Program-made: the position numbers and the translations under genes
In this document: positions 44,368-53,226 of the stretch, in pieces
Position numbering within the stretch: the first letter of the stretch is position 1
Layout of the letters: the number at the start of each line of letters is the position of its first letter
The notes under the pieces: generated by a model
Seen by the model: the letters and a program-made list of their open reading frames with translations, nothing else
Databases searched by the model: none
What the model was told of the DNA's origin: nothing
From: Crocinitomicaceae bacterium
GTDB taxonomy: Bacteria; Bacteroidota; Bacteroidia; Flavobacteriales_D; Crocinitomicaceae
Length of the DNA stretch: 64,000 bases
Assembly: GCA_028689775.1 (NCBI GenBank)
Contig: JAQVCM010000003.1
Location: forward strand, 146,738-210,737
Direction of reading: 5' to 3'

Positions 44368-44375
44368 TATCTTTG
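44368..44375 (+). promoter_or_regulatory. -7 box of the DUF4293 gene
   Basis: TATCTTTG lies in the 66-base gap and 25 bases before the ATG at 44401, giving the DUF4293 and ABC-F genes their own promoter. Confidence 0.5.
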
Positions 44376-44400
44376 TGTTCAAATTGATATTAAAACACCA

Positions 44401-44874
44401 ATGATTCAAAGAATTCAATCCATTTTCCTTTTATCTACCATCGTAGTTTTGGTTATTTTAAGTTTTGGAACTCCGCTTTTGAGTTTTCAATCTTTGGAAT
44501 TTAACTACGTTCTAAGTGCAACATCTTTGAAAAAATTTGATGCCAACGAAATTTTAGTTCAAACGGATTCAATTCCATTTTACATCGTTTCATTGGGTTT
44601 GATCATTTTGACTTTCTTTTCCATGATTTTATATAAAAATTTGAAAAGACAATTGTCGCTGGTGCGTTTAACAACGTTGCTTTATTTCATTGCGATGGTT
44701 GCATTGGGTTTCATTTCATTTTTAGGTAATTATTTTACAGGAGAAGAGCAACATACCACTTCTTACTCATTTGGATTTTACTTCTTTATTATTGGTTTTA
44801 TCTTATTACTTTTAGCTTCCTCCGGAATCAAAAAAGACAAAAAGTTGATAGAGTCTGTTGACCGCATTCGTTAA
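44401..44874 (+). CDS. DUF4293 four-helix membrane protein
   Basis: A 157-residue protein that opens MIQRIQSIFLLSTIVV, the characteristic DUF4293 start, and has four hydrophobic segments (about 7-25, 55-78, 88-108 and 120-142). The last 15 residues are charged and cytoplasmic. The function is unknown; the family appears restricted to Bacteroidota. The ABC-F gene follows after 29 bases. Confidence 0.85.
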   Translation: MIQRIQSIFLLSTIVVLVILSFGTPLLSFQSLEFNYVLSATSLKKFDANEILVQTDSIPFYIVSLGLIILTFFSMILYKNLKRQLSLVRLTTLLYFIAMVALGFISFLGNYFTGEEQHTTSYSFGFYFFIIGFILLLLASSGIKKDKKLIESVDRIR

Positions 44875-44903
44875 GAGAACTATCATACAACTTTCCATTT
44901 CTT

Positions 44904-46781
44904 ATGAATTATTTATCAGTTGAAAACCTCACCAAATCCTTTGGTGACAGAGTACTATTTTCAGATCTTACCTTTGGTATTGATTTAGGACAAAAAGTGG
45001 CAATCGTAGCCAAAAACGGAAATGGTAAAACAACTTTACTCCGTTGTTTGATGGATTTGGACCAGTATGATTCTGGTAGAATTGTTTATAGAAACGACAT
45101 TCGTGTTGCTTTCATGGAGCAAAGTGAAAACTTAGACGAAGATCAAACGATTTTGGAAGCTGTTTTCTCGCACGATTTACCTGAAATTCAGGCGTGTAAG
45201 AAGTACAACCAAGCAATGCTTTCTGGTGATGAAGATTTGATCAATGATTCATTTCAGGAAATGACCGATTTGCACGCTTGGGATATTGAAGTTCGCGTGG
45301 AACAAATTCTTTCCGTTCTAAAATTAGATGATACCAGTTTAAAAATCGGAAGTCTTTCGGGTGGACAAAAGAAAAGAGTTAATTTGGCAAAAGTACTGGT
45401 TTCTGATGCTGATTTCTTGATTTTGGATGAGCCAACGAATCACTTGGATTTAGACATGATTGAATGGTTGGAAGAATACCTTTCGAAATCTCGTTCAACG
45501 ATTTTGATGGTGACGCACGACCGTTACTTCCTAGAAGTGGTTTGTGATACCATCTTAGAAATCGAAGATAAAACCATTTATAAATACAAGGGGAATTTCT
45601 CTTATTACTTGGAAAAGAAAGCAGAAAGACAAGAAAATTTGCAATCTACCATCGATAAAGCAAGAAATACCTTCAAAAAAGAATTAGATTGGATCCGCCG
45701 TCAGCCAAAAGCGAGAGGAACGAAACAGAAAGCAAGGGTTGATTCTTTTGAAGATATCAAAGCAACTGCCAGTCAACGAATTGACGATTCAGAAGTTGAC
45801 ATTCCAGTGAAAATGGAGCGTTTGGGAACGAAAATTTTAGAATTGCATAAAATCACGAAATCCTACGGTGACAAGAAAATTATTGAAAATTTCTCCTACG
45901 ACTTTCAACGTAAAGAACGTTTGGGAATTGTTGGAAATAACGGTACTGGTAAATCGACTTTTTTAAACATGATTCAAGGTTTGGAGCCGGTTGATAGTGG
46001 TAAAGTAGTTACTGGAGATACGGTTGTTTTTGGATACTACAGTCAGGAATTGATTCAAGTGGATGAAAATAAAAAAGTAATCGACGTTATTCGAGATATT
46101 GCTGAATACATTCCACTGGAAAAAGGAAAGCAAATGACGGCTGCTCAATTCTTGGAACGTTTCCTTTTCAACCGCGACATGCACTACAATTACGTGTATA
46201 AATTAAGTGGTGGAGAAAAAAGACGTTTGAAATTGATGACGGTTTTGATGTCGAATCCAAATTTCTTGATTTTAGATGAGCCAACCAATGATTTGGACAT
46301 CTTTGTGATGTCCGTTTTGGAAGATTACTTGCGTAATTTCGGAGGTTGTTTAATTGTTGTTTCTCACGACCGTTACTTCATGGATAAAATGGTGGATCAT
46401 GTTTTCGTATTCGAAGGACAAGGTTCAATCAAAGACATTATTGGTAACTACACAGAATACAGAAAGCAAATTGCGCAAGATAGCAAGCGCGACAAAAAAG
46501 CCGCTGATTCTGTTGAGAAAATCGAACCGGTTAAAGTGACTCAGATTTCAAGTAATAACAGCGAAAAAAGAAAACTTACTTTCAAAGAGAAAGAAGAATT
46601 TAAACAGTTGGAAAAAGATTTGGAAACGCTTGAAGCGAAAAAAGAAAAATTGACCTTGATTTTGTCAGATGGAAGTTCTAGCAACGACGACGTAATGGAA
46701 GCAGGAATGAAACTTTCTGAAATTGTTAGCGAAATCGAAACGACAACGGATCGCTGGATGGAATTGGCTGAATTTGCATAA
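44904..46781 (+). CDS. ABC-F family ATPase (Uup/YdiF-like)
   Basis: A soluble 625-residue protein with two ATPase domains and no membrane region. Walker A motifs are AKNGNGKTT near 37 and GNNGTGKST near 345; signatures are LSGGQKKRVNL and LSGGEKRRLKL; Walker B motifs are LILDEPTNHLD and LILDEPTNDLD. A charged linker (RRQPKARGTKQKARV) separates them. The last 90 residues form a coiled coil (KEKEEFKQLEKDLETLEAKKEKL), as in Uup. ABC-F proteins act on ribosomes; Uup also influences DNA stability. It differs from the EttA at 34878 in this C-terminal extension. Antibiotic protection is possible but unsupported. Confidence 0.9.
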   Translation: MNYLSVENLTKSFGDRVLFSDLTFGIDLGQKVAIVAKNGNGKTTLLRCLMDLDQYDSGRIVYRNDIRVAFMEQSENLDEDQTILEAVFSHDLPEIQACKKYNQAMLSGDEDLINDSFQEMTDLHAWDIEVRVEQILSVLKLDDTSLKIGSLSGGQKKRVNLAKVLVSDADFLILDEPTNHLDLDMIEWLEEYLSKSRSTILMVTHDRYFLEVVCDTILEIEDKTIYKYKGNFSYYLEKKAERQENLQSTIDKARNTFKKELDWIRRQPKARGTKQKARVDSFEDIKATASQRIDDSEVDIPVKMERLGTKILELHKITKSYGDKKIIENFSYDFQRKERLGIVGNNGTGKSTFLNMIQGLEPVDSGKVVTGDTVVFGYYSQELIQVDENKKVIDVIRDIAEYIPLEKGKQMTAAQFLERFLFNRDMHYNYVYKLSGGEKRRLKLMTVLMSNPNFLILDEPTNDLDIFVMSVLEDYLRNFGGCLIVVSHDRYFMDKMVDHVFVFEGQGSIKDIIGNYTEYRKQIAQDSKRDKKAADSVEKIEPVKVTQISSNNSEKRKLTFKEKEEFKQLEKDLETLEAKKEKLTLILSDGSSSNDDVMEAGMKLSEIVSEIETTTDRWMELAEFA

Positions 46782-46785
46782 AATA

Positions 46786-46833
46786 TTTCTTTAAAGTAGT
46801 GGCGCGATTAATCGCGCCACTACTTTAAAGAAA
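46786..46833. repeat. 48-bp perfect palindrome, probably a bidirectional terminator
   Basis: The sequence reads the same on both strands across all 48 bases, centred on GATTAATC. The arms are TTTCTTTAAAGTAGTGGCGC and its complement. It lies 5 bases after the ABC-F stop and 9 bases after the stop of the converging gene. Its core GGCGCGAT/ATCGCGCC is shared with 14255-14280, and one arm with 4360-4371. Confidence 0.92.
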
Positions 46834-46841
46834 CAAAACCA

Positions 46842-48053
46842 CTACTTAAAAATATTTAAAATCCTCAGATTACTGGTAGACTTCTCGCTCACCATTTCTT
46901 TCTGAATTTCTTCGTCCAATTGATCAAAAAAGCTCGGACTCATAAATACGTTGGTTCCTTGGTGAATAATGATGGAAGACAATAATTTTTTATATTCCAA
47001 AACATCTATGGTTTTCAATTGATTCAAGGTTTCCTGCCTGTCTTCCAATGAAGCGATAATCACTTGTGTTTTCTTTGTTTCAAATTCTGGGAAAAAGGTC
47101 AATGAAAACAATTCTTTGCGCGAATTACAGAAAACAAAATTTCCAGTGATGTTATAAATTCCATCGATTGGACGAGATACATAATCAATAACGTTGTAAT
47201 TCTTTTTAAGAACTGCGGAATTAAAAATGGATTTAATTCTTCTATTTTCTTTAATTCGATGATTTACAATATTCTCCAGTTCTGGAATTCGCTTCTCAGG
47301 AACTCCAATTTTCAAATAAGCTGCATCAATTATCTTTTTAATTTTTTTCTTAAATACATAACCTGGAATGGGGAATAAGATATCTTCATTCAATTGTGAT
47401 AATTGACGATTGATAGATTTTCTCAATTCTGTTTCATCAACTACGATGTCTTTCTGAATTAAAACTCTGATTTTATCTATCCATGAAGTGGTTTTTTGTG
47501 CTTGCATTTGTAAATTGTCATCAATTTGATCCATCACGTGTGAAACCTTTTCCAAACCTTGATTCAGATCTTCGGTTCTTGGGTTTTCTACGCGAATTGA
47601 ATTTTCCAATATCTTGTTTTGAAGAAAGGAAAATTGATCATTTGATTTTGTAACATACAGCGCAAATCCGCGGTAAGCGTGAAGAAAATTTATTTTATCT
47701 GTATTCGAATACGTTTCATTATCTAATTCTTGAAATAAATTAGCATCGTGTTTTACGCAGAAACCGTAAAATACCGAAGCGCTTGATTTCCCTTTTTTAA
47801 TTAACCGTCTTTCTGAGTTTTGATAGGTTGATAAAGTTCGATGTTTAAAGTCTACGTTGGTTTTATCTTCTAAGTGAAGTAAAATGACACCCAGCTTTTC
47901 GTCGTTTTCTTGTAATTTTTCTAAAATTCTAGATTTGGAAATTGTATGCGAACCAATCGATTTTCTGCCACAACTATCTATAAAACAACGACCTTTATCT
48001 TGCTTTAATTTTTTTAAAAGTTCTTTAAGGTTGTTGAGTTTCTGATTGGACAT
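46842..48053 (-). CDS. Unknown protein with zinc-cluster-like N-terminus
   Basis: A 403-residue cytoplasmic protein I do not recognise. Residues C23, C28 and H36 (RCFIDSC, then GSHTISKS) and C99-x2-H102-D103 (FCVKHD) are placed like a treble-clef or HNH-type zinc site, where an SHxIS/SHxIP phrase is common. The lysine-rich first helix (2-20) could bind nucleic acid. Residues 150-300 are mostly helical with many charged residues; residues 300-400 are alpha-beta. There is no signal peptide, membrane helix or repeat. It stands alone between a strong palindromic terminator and the antiporter gene, with a box TATCTTTA upstream. Nuclease or nucleic-acid-binding roles are guesses. Confidence 0.6.
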   Translation of the reverse strand: MSNQKLNNLKELLKKLKQDKGRCFIDSCGRKSIGSHTISKSRILEKLQENDEKLGVILLHLEDKTNVDFKHRTLSTYQNSERRLIKKGKSSASVFYGFCVKHDANLFQELDNETYSNTDKINFLHAYRGFALYVTKSNDQFSFLQNKILENSIRVENPRTEDLNQGLEKVSHVMDQIDDNLQMQAQKTTSWIDKIRVLIQKDIVVDETELRKSINRQLSQLNEDILFPIPGYVFKKKIKKIIDAAYLKIGVPEKRIPELENIVNHRIKENRRIKSIFNSAVLKKNYNVIDYVSRPIDGIYNITGNFVFCNSRKELFSLTFFPEFETKKTQVIIASLEDRQETLNQLKTIDVLEYKKLLSSIIIHQGTNVFMSPSFFDQLDEEIQKEMVSEKSTSNLRILNIFK

Positions 48054-48101
48054 TTTTAAATGGATAACTTTTAGTGATCTAAAGATAAGCGGAATTTTGA
48101 T

Positions 48102-49574
48102 CTATTCATTCAAGTTATTTTGAAATTTATGACAAACTTCTACAATCGTCGTATCGGTATCCGCTAAAATGGTCAATACGTCATCGATTTCAATCGTTGT
48201 ATCACCATGTGGCATAATGTATTCCCCATTTCGTTGGATCAACGCGATGAACACTTCATCCGGAATTTGAAGATTTACCAATTCTTTACCAATGGCCGTA
48301 GATTGGCTTGAAACTATAACTTCACGCATCAATCGTTTTGGATTTTCCGCCAATAACAATTCTGTTGATGTCATGGTTTTCGATTCCTCAGGCAATGCAA
48401 CTTTTAACCATTTTGCTACAATAGAAAGCGTTGTTCCTTGAAATAAAACAGACGTTACGGAGATGAAAAATACAATGTTGAAAATTACATCTGCTTTTTC
48501 AATGCCCGCCAAAAGCGGATACGTTGCAAAAACAATTGGCACTGCACCGCGCAATCCAACCCAAGAAATGTAGAAACGTCTTTTCAATTCCATCCTGAAA
48601 AACAGCAAACTGATGAATACACTCACAGGTCGCGCAACCAAAATTAAGAACAAAGAAATCAATAAGCCAATTCCCATAAACGGAATAATTTCACTTGGAA
48701 AAACGAGTAATCCCAAGGTTAAGAACAGCACGATCTGCATCAGCCAAGCCAAACCGTCGTACATTTTGATAATGGTTTTCTTGTGAATTAGATCTTGATT
48801 ACCGAGATAAACTGCACAAATGTAAATCGCTAAAAACCCATTTCCGCCAAAGAAATCGGTTGTAGAGAACGTAACAAACATCAATGCGATCACCAAAACT
48901 GGATACAATCCTTCAAAATCAAGTCTGATTCGGTTGATGATGAATTTACTTAGTTTCCCAAAGCCAAATCCAGCAGCTGCTCCTATAATCATTTGCACTA
49001 AAAACATCGGCACGATGGATGCAATGGTTTGATCTTGATTTACGACCAAGGTTAAAAACGAAATGGTTAGTACGTAGGCCATTGGGTCGTTACTTCCACT
49101 CTCCAATTCGAGTGTAGGTCGTAAATTACTCTTGAGTGCTAGACTTTTGGATCGTAAAATGGAGAACACGGCTGCCGCATCGGTCGAAGAAACAATTGAA
49201 CCCAGCAATAAACTTTCATAAATTGTAAAATCAGTGACCAAATATACAAATCCTCCTAAAGTAAGTGCGGTGAGCAGAACGCCTAGTGTTGATAAGACAA
49301 TTCCTTGTTTTAAAATGGGTTTTACAGCGGACCAATTGGTGTCTAAACCACCAGAGAATAAAATAAAATTGAGGGCAACAATACCAATGAATTGAGAAAT
49401 TTGAGGATCATCGAAATAAATTCCTCCAATTCCGTCTGCTCCGGCGAGCATTCCAATGGTTAAAAATAATAATAAAACTGGAACACCAAATCGGTAAGAA
49501 GTTTTACCTGCTACGATGCTCACAAAAAGGAGCAATGATCCGACTAAGAGTATGTTTTCAATTGTTAATTCCAT
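48102..49574 (-). CDS. Potassium/proton antiporter, NhaP2/CvrA type
   Basis: A 490-residue CPA1 antiporter. About 12-13 membrane helices fill residues 1-390, including LLLFLTIGMLAGADGIGGI, the SSTDAAAVFSIL helix that carries the transport-site Asp, and LELESGSNDPMAYVL with the second conserved acidic group. A TrkA-C domain (about 400-485; IGKELVNLQIPDEVFIALIQRNGEYIMPHGD) follows and would bind a nucleotide or sense the cytoplasm. This layout is that of CvrA/NhaP2, which exports K+ for H+ and helps regulate cell volume. A box TATATTTG (49604-49611, minus) lies 29 bases upstream. Confidence 0.92.
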   Translation of the reverse strand: MELTIENILLVGSLLLFVSIVAGKTSYRFGVPVLLLFLTIGMLAGADGIGGIYFDDPQISQFIGIVALNFILFSGGLDTNWSAVKPILKQGIVLSTLGVLLTALTLGGFVYLVTDFTIYESLLLGSIVSSTDAAAVFSILRSKSLALKSNLRPTLELESGSNDPMAYVLTISFLTLVVNQDQTIASIVPMFLVQMIIGAAAGFGFGKLSKFIINRIRLDFEGLYPVLVIALMFVTFSTTDFFGGNGFLAIYICAVYLGNQDLIHKKTIIKMYDGLAWLMQIVLFLTLGLLVFPSEIIPFMGIGLLISLFLILVARPVSVFISLLFFRMELKRRFYISWVGLRGAVPIVFATYPLLAGIEKADVIFNIVFFISVTSVLFQGTTLSIVAKWLKVALPEESKTMTSTELLLAENPKRLMREVIVSSQSTAIGKELVNLQIPDEVFIALIQRNGEYIMPHGDTTIEIDDVLTILADTDTTIVEVCHKFQNNLNE

Positions 49575-50423
49575 TCAATAAATTTACCTAAAAGCGTGAT
49601 GTACAAATATAGCAGAATTCTCGTAAAATCTTGTCAAAAATGTGTTATGATTTGAAGAATATTAATGACTTTGGATGATTTTAAACTCTTTATTTTGTTG
49701 ATTTTCTATTATGCTCTTCGAGAAATACAATACATTCTAGCGAACTAAAATAAATTACCTATAAACACCAAAAATGCCAAAAACACCAATAATATCTCAA
49801 TTCGCCAGCGACCTGAAATGTTAACTCAAAAAACATGTGTTTAATCAAACCTATTCATACGCAATTGAGCTGACCTTTCAGGCCGCTAAACACGCACCTA
49901 TATAACGCGGTGCGCGATGCACACCGCTGGAGTAAGTTGGGCCTTCAGCCCGTGAAAAACGCATTAATATATCGCTGTGAGCGATACAAATCGCTGGAAT
50001 AAATTAAGCTTTCAGTTCGTTAAACACGTACGTATATATCGCGGTGCACGACGCTTATCGCTATAATAAGTTGGATTTTCAACTCGTGAACTTAATGCTG
50101 AATTTTCAACTACAAATTTTTGTGAATTTCTGGATAATTATATTTTTCAGATTAACTTTCCTTCACTACAAATCAACGTCAACGTCCTGAAGGGACAACT
50201 CTACTAGGATACAACGTGAGTCCTATCCTAAAACGCCCACCACCGTTTCCCCGTTCGCCAATGCGAACGGGGAAATATGAGAACGTCACGTCCAATAACC
50301 CCAAAATTCATCAATTCGCAAATTTTAAACCCAAGGTAATTAACAATGACCCGATGATAAATTCATACGCTCAATCACTTTGTGCGCTTGAATTTCACGT
50401 AATTTTATACAAATTCAATTTTT
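49575..50423. other. Long gap with tandem repeats between antiporter and lpxD-like genes
   Basis: No convincing gene is present. It holds the antiporter's promoter box (49604-49611, minus) and a tandem repeat (49865-50110). A following stretch with TCCTGAAGGGACAACTC and CGTTCGCCAATGCGAACGGGG (50240-50275; a small GC-rich hairpin) has the look of other repeat-associated sequence. An open frame at 50216-50464 has no domain content. Confidence 0.6.
49865..50110. repeat. Degenerate tandem repeat, 67-72 bp units (three and a half copies)
   Basis: Units begin at 49865, 49937, 50004 and 50071. Each opens TTgag/TTggg/TTaag/TTgga, then a short inverted piece around TTCAG (for example GGGCCTTCAGCCC), then an ACGC-type linker, and then ATATATCGC with a GC-rich inverted pair (for example GCGGTG ... 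CACCGC). The fourth unit is cut short. The hairpin-rich layout resembles REP-like repeats moved by RAYT transposases. Confidence 0.8.
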
Positions 50424-51338
50424 ATGAAGCTAAAGCAAGCAAAAACAATCCAAGAGATTGCTGAAATCTTAAATTGTAAGTTCGTTGGTGATCCAAACCA
50501 TTTGGTGACGGGTATCAATGAAATTCACCGTGTAGAACCAGGTGATTTGGTTTTTGTGGATTTTGCGAAGTACTACGACAAAGCTTTGAATAGCGCTGCA
50601 ACAACGATTTTAATTGATAAAGAAGTGGATTGTCCGGAAGGTAAAGGCTTGTTGATAACAGAATTTCCGTTTGATGCTTACAATTACTTGACGAAATTAT
50701 TTTCGCCTTATATTCCTCAAAATAAAATGGTTGGCGAGGAAACAGAGATTCATCCAACTGCGATCATTTATCCAAATGTATTTGTTGGACATCGTGTGAA
50801 AATTGCAGCAAATGTAATCATCTATCCAGGAGCATACATTGCGGATGACTCAATCATCGACGAAAATGTGGTAATCGGACCAAATACCGTAATCGGTCAT
50901 TCGGCTTTTTATTACAAACAAAAAACTACAGGTCGCGAACGGATGCATTCGTGCGGTGGCGTTTGGATTCAGAAAGATGTAGAAATTGGTGCACTTTCAA
51001 CGATTGACAAAGGTGTTTCTGCCATGACAACGATTGGAGAAGGAACAAAAATCGATAATCAAGTTCACGTTGGTCACGATACCATTGTTGGTAAAAACTG
51101 CTTGTTTGCTGCGAACGTAGGAATTGCTGGTTGTGTTGAGATCAAAGATAACGTCATTTTATGGGGACAAGTTGGCTGTGCGAGTAACGTAGTGGTTGAA
51201 GATAACGTGGTTGTTTATGCGCAGTCAGGAATCTCGAAAGATTTGAAAGCAAACCAAACGTATTTTGGAAGTCCAGCAGGAGAAATGCGAGAAAAATTCA
51301 AAGAAATGGCTGCCGTACGTCAATTGGTGAAAAAATAA
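50424..51338 (+). CDS. LpxD-like acyltransferase
   Basis: A 304-residue left-handed beta-helix acyltransferase. The N-terminal LpxD domain binds the uridine (TIQEIAEILNCKFVGD, then GINEIHRVEPGDLVFVD). The hexapeptide-repeat region runs from about 105 to 275 (HPTAIIYPNVFVG, IYPGAYIADDSII). The catalytic His is in NQVHVGHDTIVGKNC near 215. LpxD adds a 3-hydroxyacyl chain to UDP-glucosamine during lipid A synthesis. It lacks the usual lpxD neighbours (lpxC, fabZ, lpxA), and many Bacteroidota carry a second, LpxD-like copy, so the exact substrate is uncertain. The phosphatase gene follows after 3 bases. Confidence 0.87.
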   Translation: MKLKQAKTIQEIAEILNCKFVGDPNHLVTGINEIHRVEPGDLVFVDFAKYYDKALNSAATTILIDKEVDCPEGKGLLITEFPFDAYNYLTKLFSPYIPQNKMVGEETEIHPTAIIYPNVFVGHRVKIAANVIIYPGAYIADDSIIDENVVIGPNTVIGHSAFYYKQKTTGRERMHSCGGVWIQKDVEIGALSTIDKGVSAMTTIGEGTKIDNQVHVGHDTIVGKNCLFAANVGIAGCVEIKDNVILWGQVGCASNVVVEDNVVVYAQSGISKDLKANQTYFGSPAGEMREKFKEMAAVRQLVKK

Positions 51339-51341
51339 AAA

Positions 51342-52574
51342 ATGCACAATCGGGTAATTCAAGAGTTAGAACATAAGATTTTACTGCAGGATTTTAAATT
51401 AAATTCTTTGCTTGAAATTACCAATGCCATCAATACCAATCAACCGGTTGAACAATTGACCCGAATTTTAGGGTTCATTCTCAAAGAACAATTGGGTTTT
51501 GACAAATTTATTTTGTTTACCAAACAAGATAATTGGCGAAGTTTGTTGAAAACAGGAATCAAAGGCAAGATTAAAAACATCGATGTTGAAAAGGATCTTT
51601 TCAGGTTCAAGGAAATTACCGTTATTGAATCTTCTCCATCCAAAATTCTAGATGAATTTGATGTCGTAGTTCCCATTTTTCATAAAAGTCAGCCATTGGC
51701 ATATTTACTGATCGCGGGATTGGAACATGAAAAATTGCGCTTAAAAGAAACGCTTTCTAACATCAGTTTCATTCAGACTTTGGTGAATGTCATTGTGGTA
51801 GCCGTTGAAAATAAGCGAATGACCAAATTAGGAATCATTCAAGAGCGCATCAAAAAAGAACTGGAGCTTGCTTCTGAAATGCAAAAACTCTTTTTTCCAG
51901 ATGATTTGCCTTCCAACAAACGCATGGATGTTTCAGCAAAATATACGCCGAGGCACGAAGTTGGTGGAGATTATTACGATTTTATTCCCTTGGGAAATGA
52001 GGAATACATCATTTGCATCGGCGATGTTTCTGGAAAAGGAATTGGCGCAGCAATGCTGATGGCTAATTTTCAAGCAACGATACGAACCTTGTTTAGCTAC
52101 CAACGTTTTGAATTGGATTTTTTGATTGAAGAATTGAATCAAAAAGTGATGAAAAGTGCAAAAGGAGAGAAGTTTATTACTTTTTTCATTGCGCATTACA
52201 ATGCAGATACAAGAAAATTGAAATACATCAATGCTGGGCACAATCACCCATTTGTTACGACAGGAAAAAAAGTCGAAATGCTTGATCAAGGTACGATTGG
52301 TTTGGGAATGTTGGATGAATTGCCATTTATCAACCAAGGTTCACTCGAGTTAAAACCAAACACAACCTTGGTTTTATATACGGATGGCGTAATCGAACTA
52401 GAAAATGCTAAAAATGAATTTTTTGAATTGGAACGCTTGATCAAATTGGTTCACAACTATTATCCGTTATCGATGGAAGATTTAAACAATTTAATCTTCT
52501 CTAAATTAGACGAATGGCGCGCTGACAAAAACCTCGTAGACGATACAGCGATTTTTACTTGTCGCTTTTTTTAA
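51342..52574 (+). CDS. PP2C-type (SpoIIE/RsbU) serine phosphatase with N-terminal sensor
   Basis: A 410-residue phosphatase. Residues about 20-165 look like a GAF-type sensor and 165-190 form a helix (IKKELELASEMQKLFFPDDLP, the typical RsbU junction). The SpoIIE domain covers about 195-410, with metal motifs VGGDYYDFI near 206, CIGDVSGKGIGAAMLMA near 226, INAGHNHPF and the last DDTAIF. It would dephosphorylate an anti-sigma antagonist in a partner-switching pathway. No such antagonist or anti-sigma kinase is encoded nearby. It lies 3 bases after the LpxD-like gene, so the two are coexpressed. Confidence 0.9.
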   Translation: MHNRVIQELEHKILLQDFKLNSLLEITNAINTNQPVEQLTRILGFILKEQLGFDKFILFTKQDNWRSLLKTGIKGKIKNIDVEKDLFRFKEITVIESSPSKILDEFDVVVPIFHKSQPLAYLLIAGLEHEKLRLKETLSNISFIQTLVNVIVVAVENKRMTKLGIIQERIKKELELASEMQKLFFPDDLPSNKRMDVSAKYTPRHEVGGDYYDFIPLGNEEYIICIGDVSGKGIGAAMLMANFQATIRTLFSYQRFELDFLIEELNQKVMKSAKGEKFITFFIAHYNADTRKLKYINAGHNHPFVTTGKKVEMLDQGTIGLGMLDELPFINQGSLELKPNTTLVLYTDGVIELENAKNEFFELERLIKLVHNYYPLSMEDLNNLIFSKLDEWRADKNLVDDTAIFTCRFF

Positions 52575-52693
52575 AAAAGAAGTACTATTTCAGAGCTGAT
52601 TTAAAGCAATCAATTGAATGAAAAGCTAAACATCACCTGAAATTATCAAGAGGAAATCAAAGAAAAAGATAAAATGAGAATCTTGTTTTATCC

Positions 52694-53149
52694 TTACTGA
52701 ACACTCAAAATATCAAATTTCTTACCAGCAATCACGTAACTTTCACCTTTTTTCAAGTTGATTAAAGCTTGTGCCAAAGGAGAATTCATTCCGACACAAA
52801 AATATGCTTTGTTTTCTATTTCTGTTTTACCAATCGCAATCGATAAATAAAAATTTCCCTGCGTAGTTTCTACTAAAGCACCAAGGGAACAAACGGTTTT
52901 TTCTTTCTCTGGTTCTAAAAGTCCCAAGATGGATTTCATTTTTTGTGTTTCTACCAAATATTTCCCAGCTTTTTCAACTTCCAATTGTGACATTGCCCGA
53001 GAAGTTTCGTGTTTATCTCCGGCAGAACTTTTTGTTTCAGAAACGACAGATTCATTCGCCTCATCAAATACTTGATGCGCTAAATTAATTTTGGATTCAA
53101 TTTGATCTGAAACAAATTGATACAAGATGGTTTTGATTTTTTTTAGCAT
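52694..53149 (-). CDS. GreA/GreB-like protein
   Basis: A 151-residue protein with the two parts of Gre factors: an N-terminal coiled coil (about 10-80, with ETKSSAGDKHETSRAMSQLE at its turn, the place where GreA carries the acidic tip) and a C-terminal FKBP-like domain (about 88-150, GALVETTQGNFYLSIA to the end). It probably acts at the RNA polymerase secondary channel, but whether it rescues stalled polymerase is unclear. Databases often label this family 3-oxoacyl-ACP synthase, as I recall; nothing in the sequence supports that. TTAATTTG ends four bases before its ATG. Confidence 0.78.
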   Translation of the reverse strand: MLKKIKTILYQFVSDQIESKINLAHQVFDEANESVVSETKSSAGDKHETSRAMSQLEVEKAGKYLVETQKMKSILGLLEPEKEKTVCSLGALVETTQGNFYLSIAIGKTEIENKAYFCVGMNSPLAQALINLKKGESYVIAGKKFDILSVQ

Positions 53150-53163
53150 GCTACAAATTAAAG

Positions 53164-53204
53164 TAAAAAAAAACTGTAATTCTAATTGAATAGAATTACA
53201 GTTT
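53164..53204 (-). terminator. Rho-independent terminator after RNase G
   Basis: AAACTGTAATTCTA pairs exactly with TAGAATTACAGTTT around a 6-base loop. On the minus strand it is followed by a run of eight T, 23 bases after the RNase G stop. Confidence 0.85.
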
Positions 53205-53226
53205 CATATTTTAATTAGTCTCTTGA

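Noticed and set aside
50216..50464. 82-codon open frame
   Set aside because: It overlaps the start of the lpxD-like gene in another frame and begins in repeat-associated sequence.
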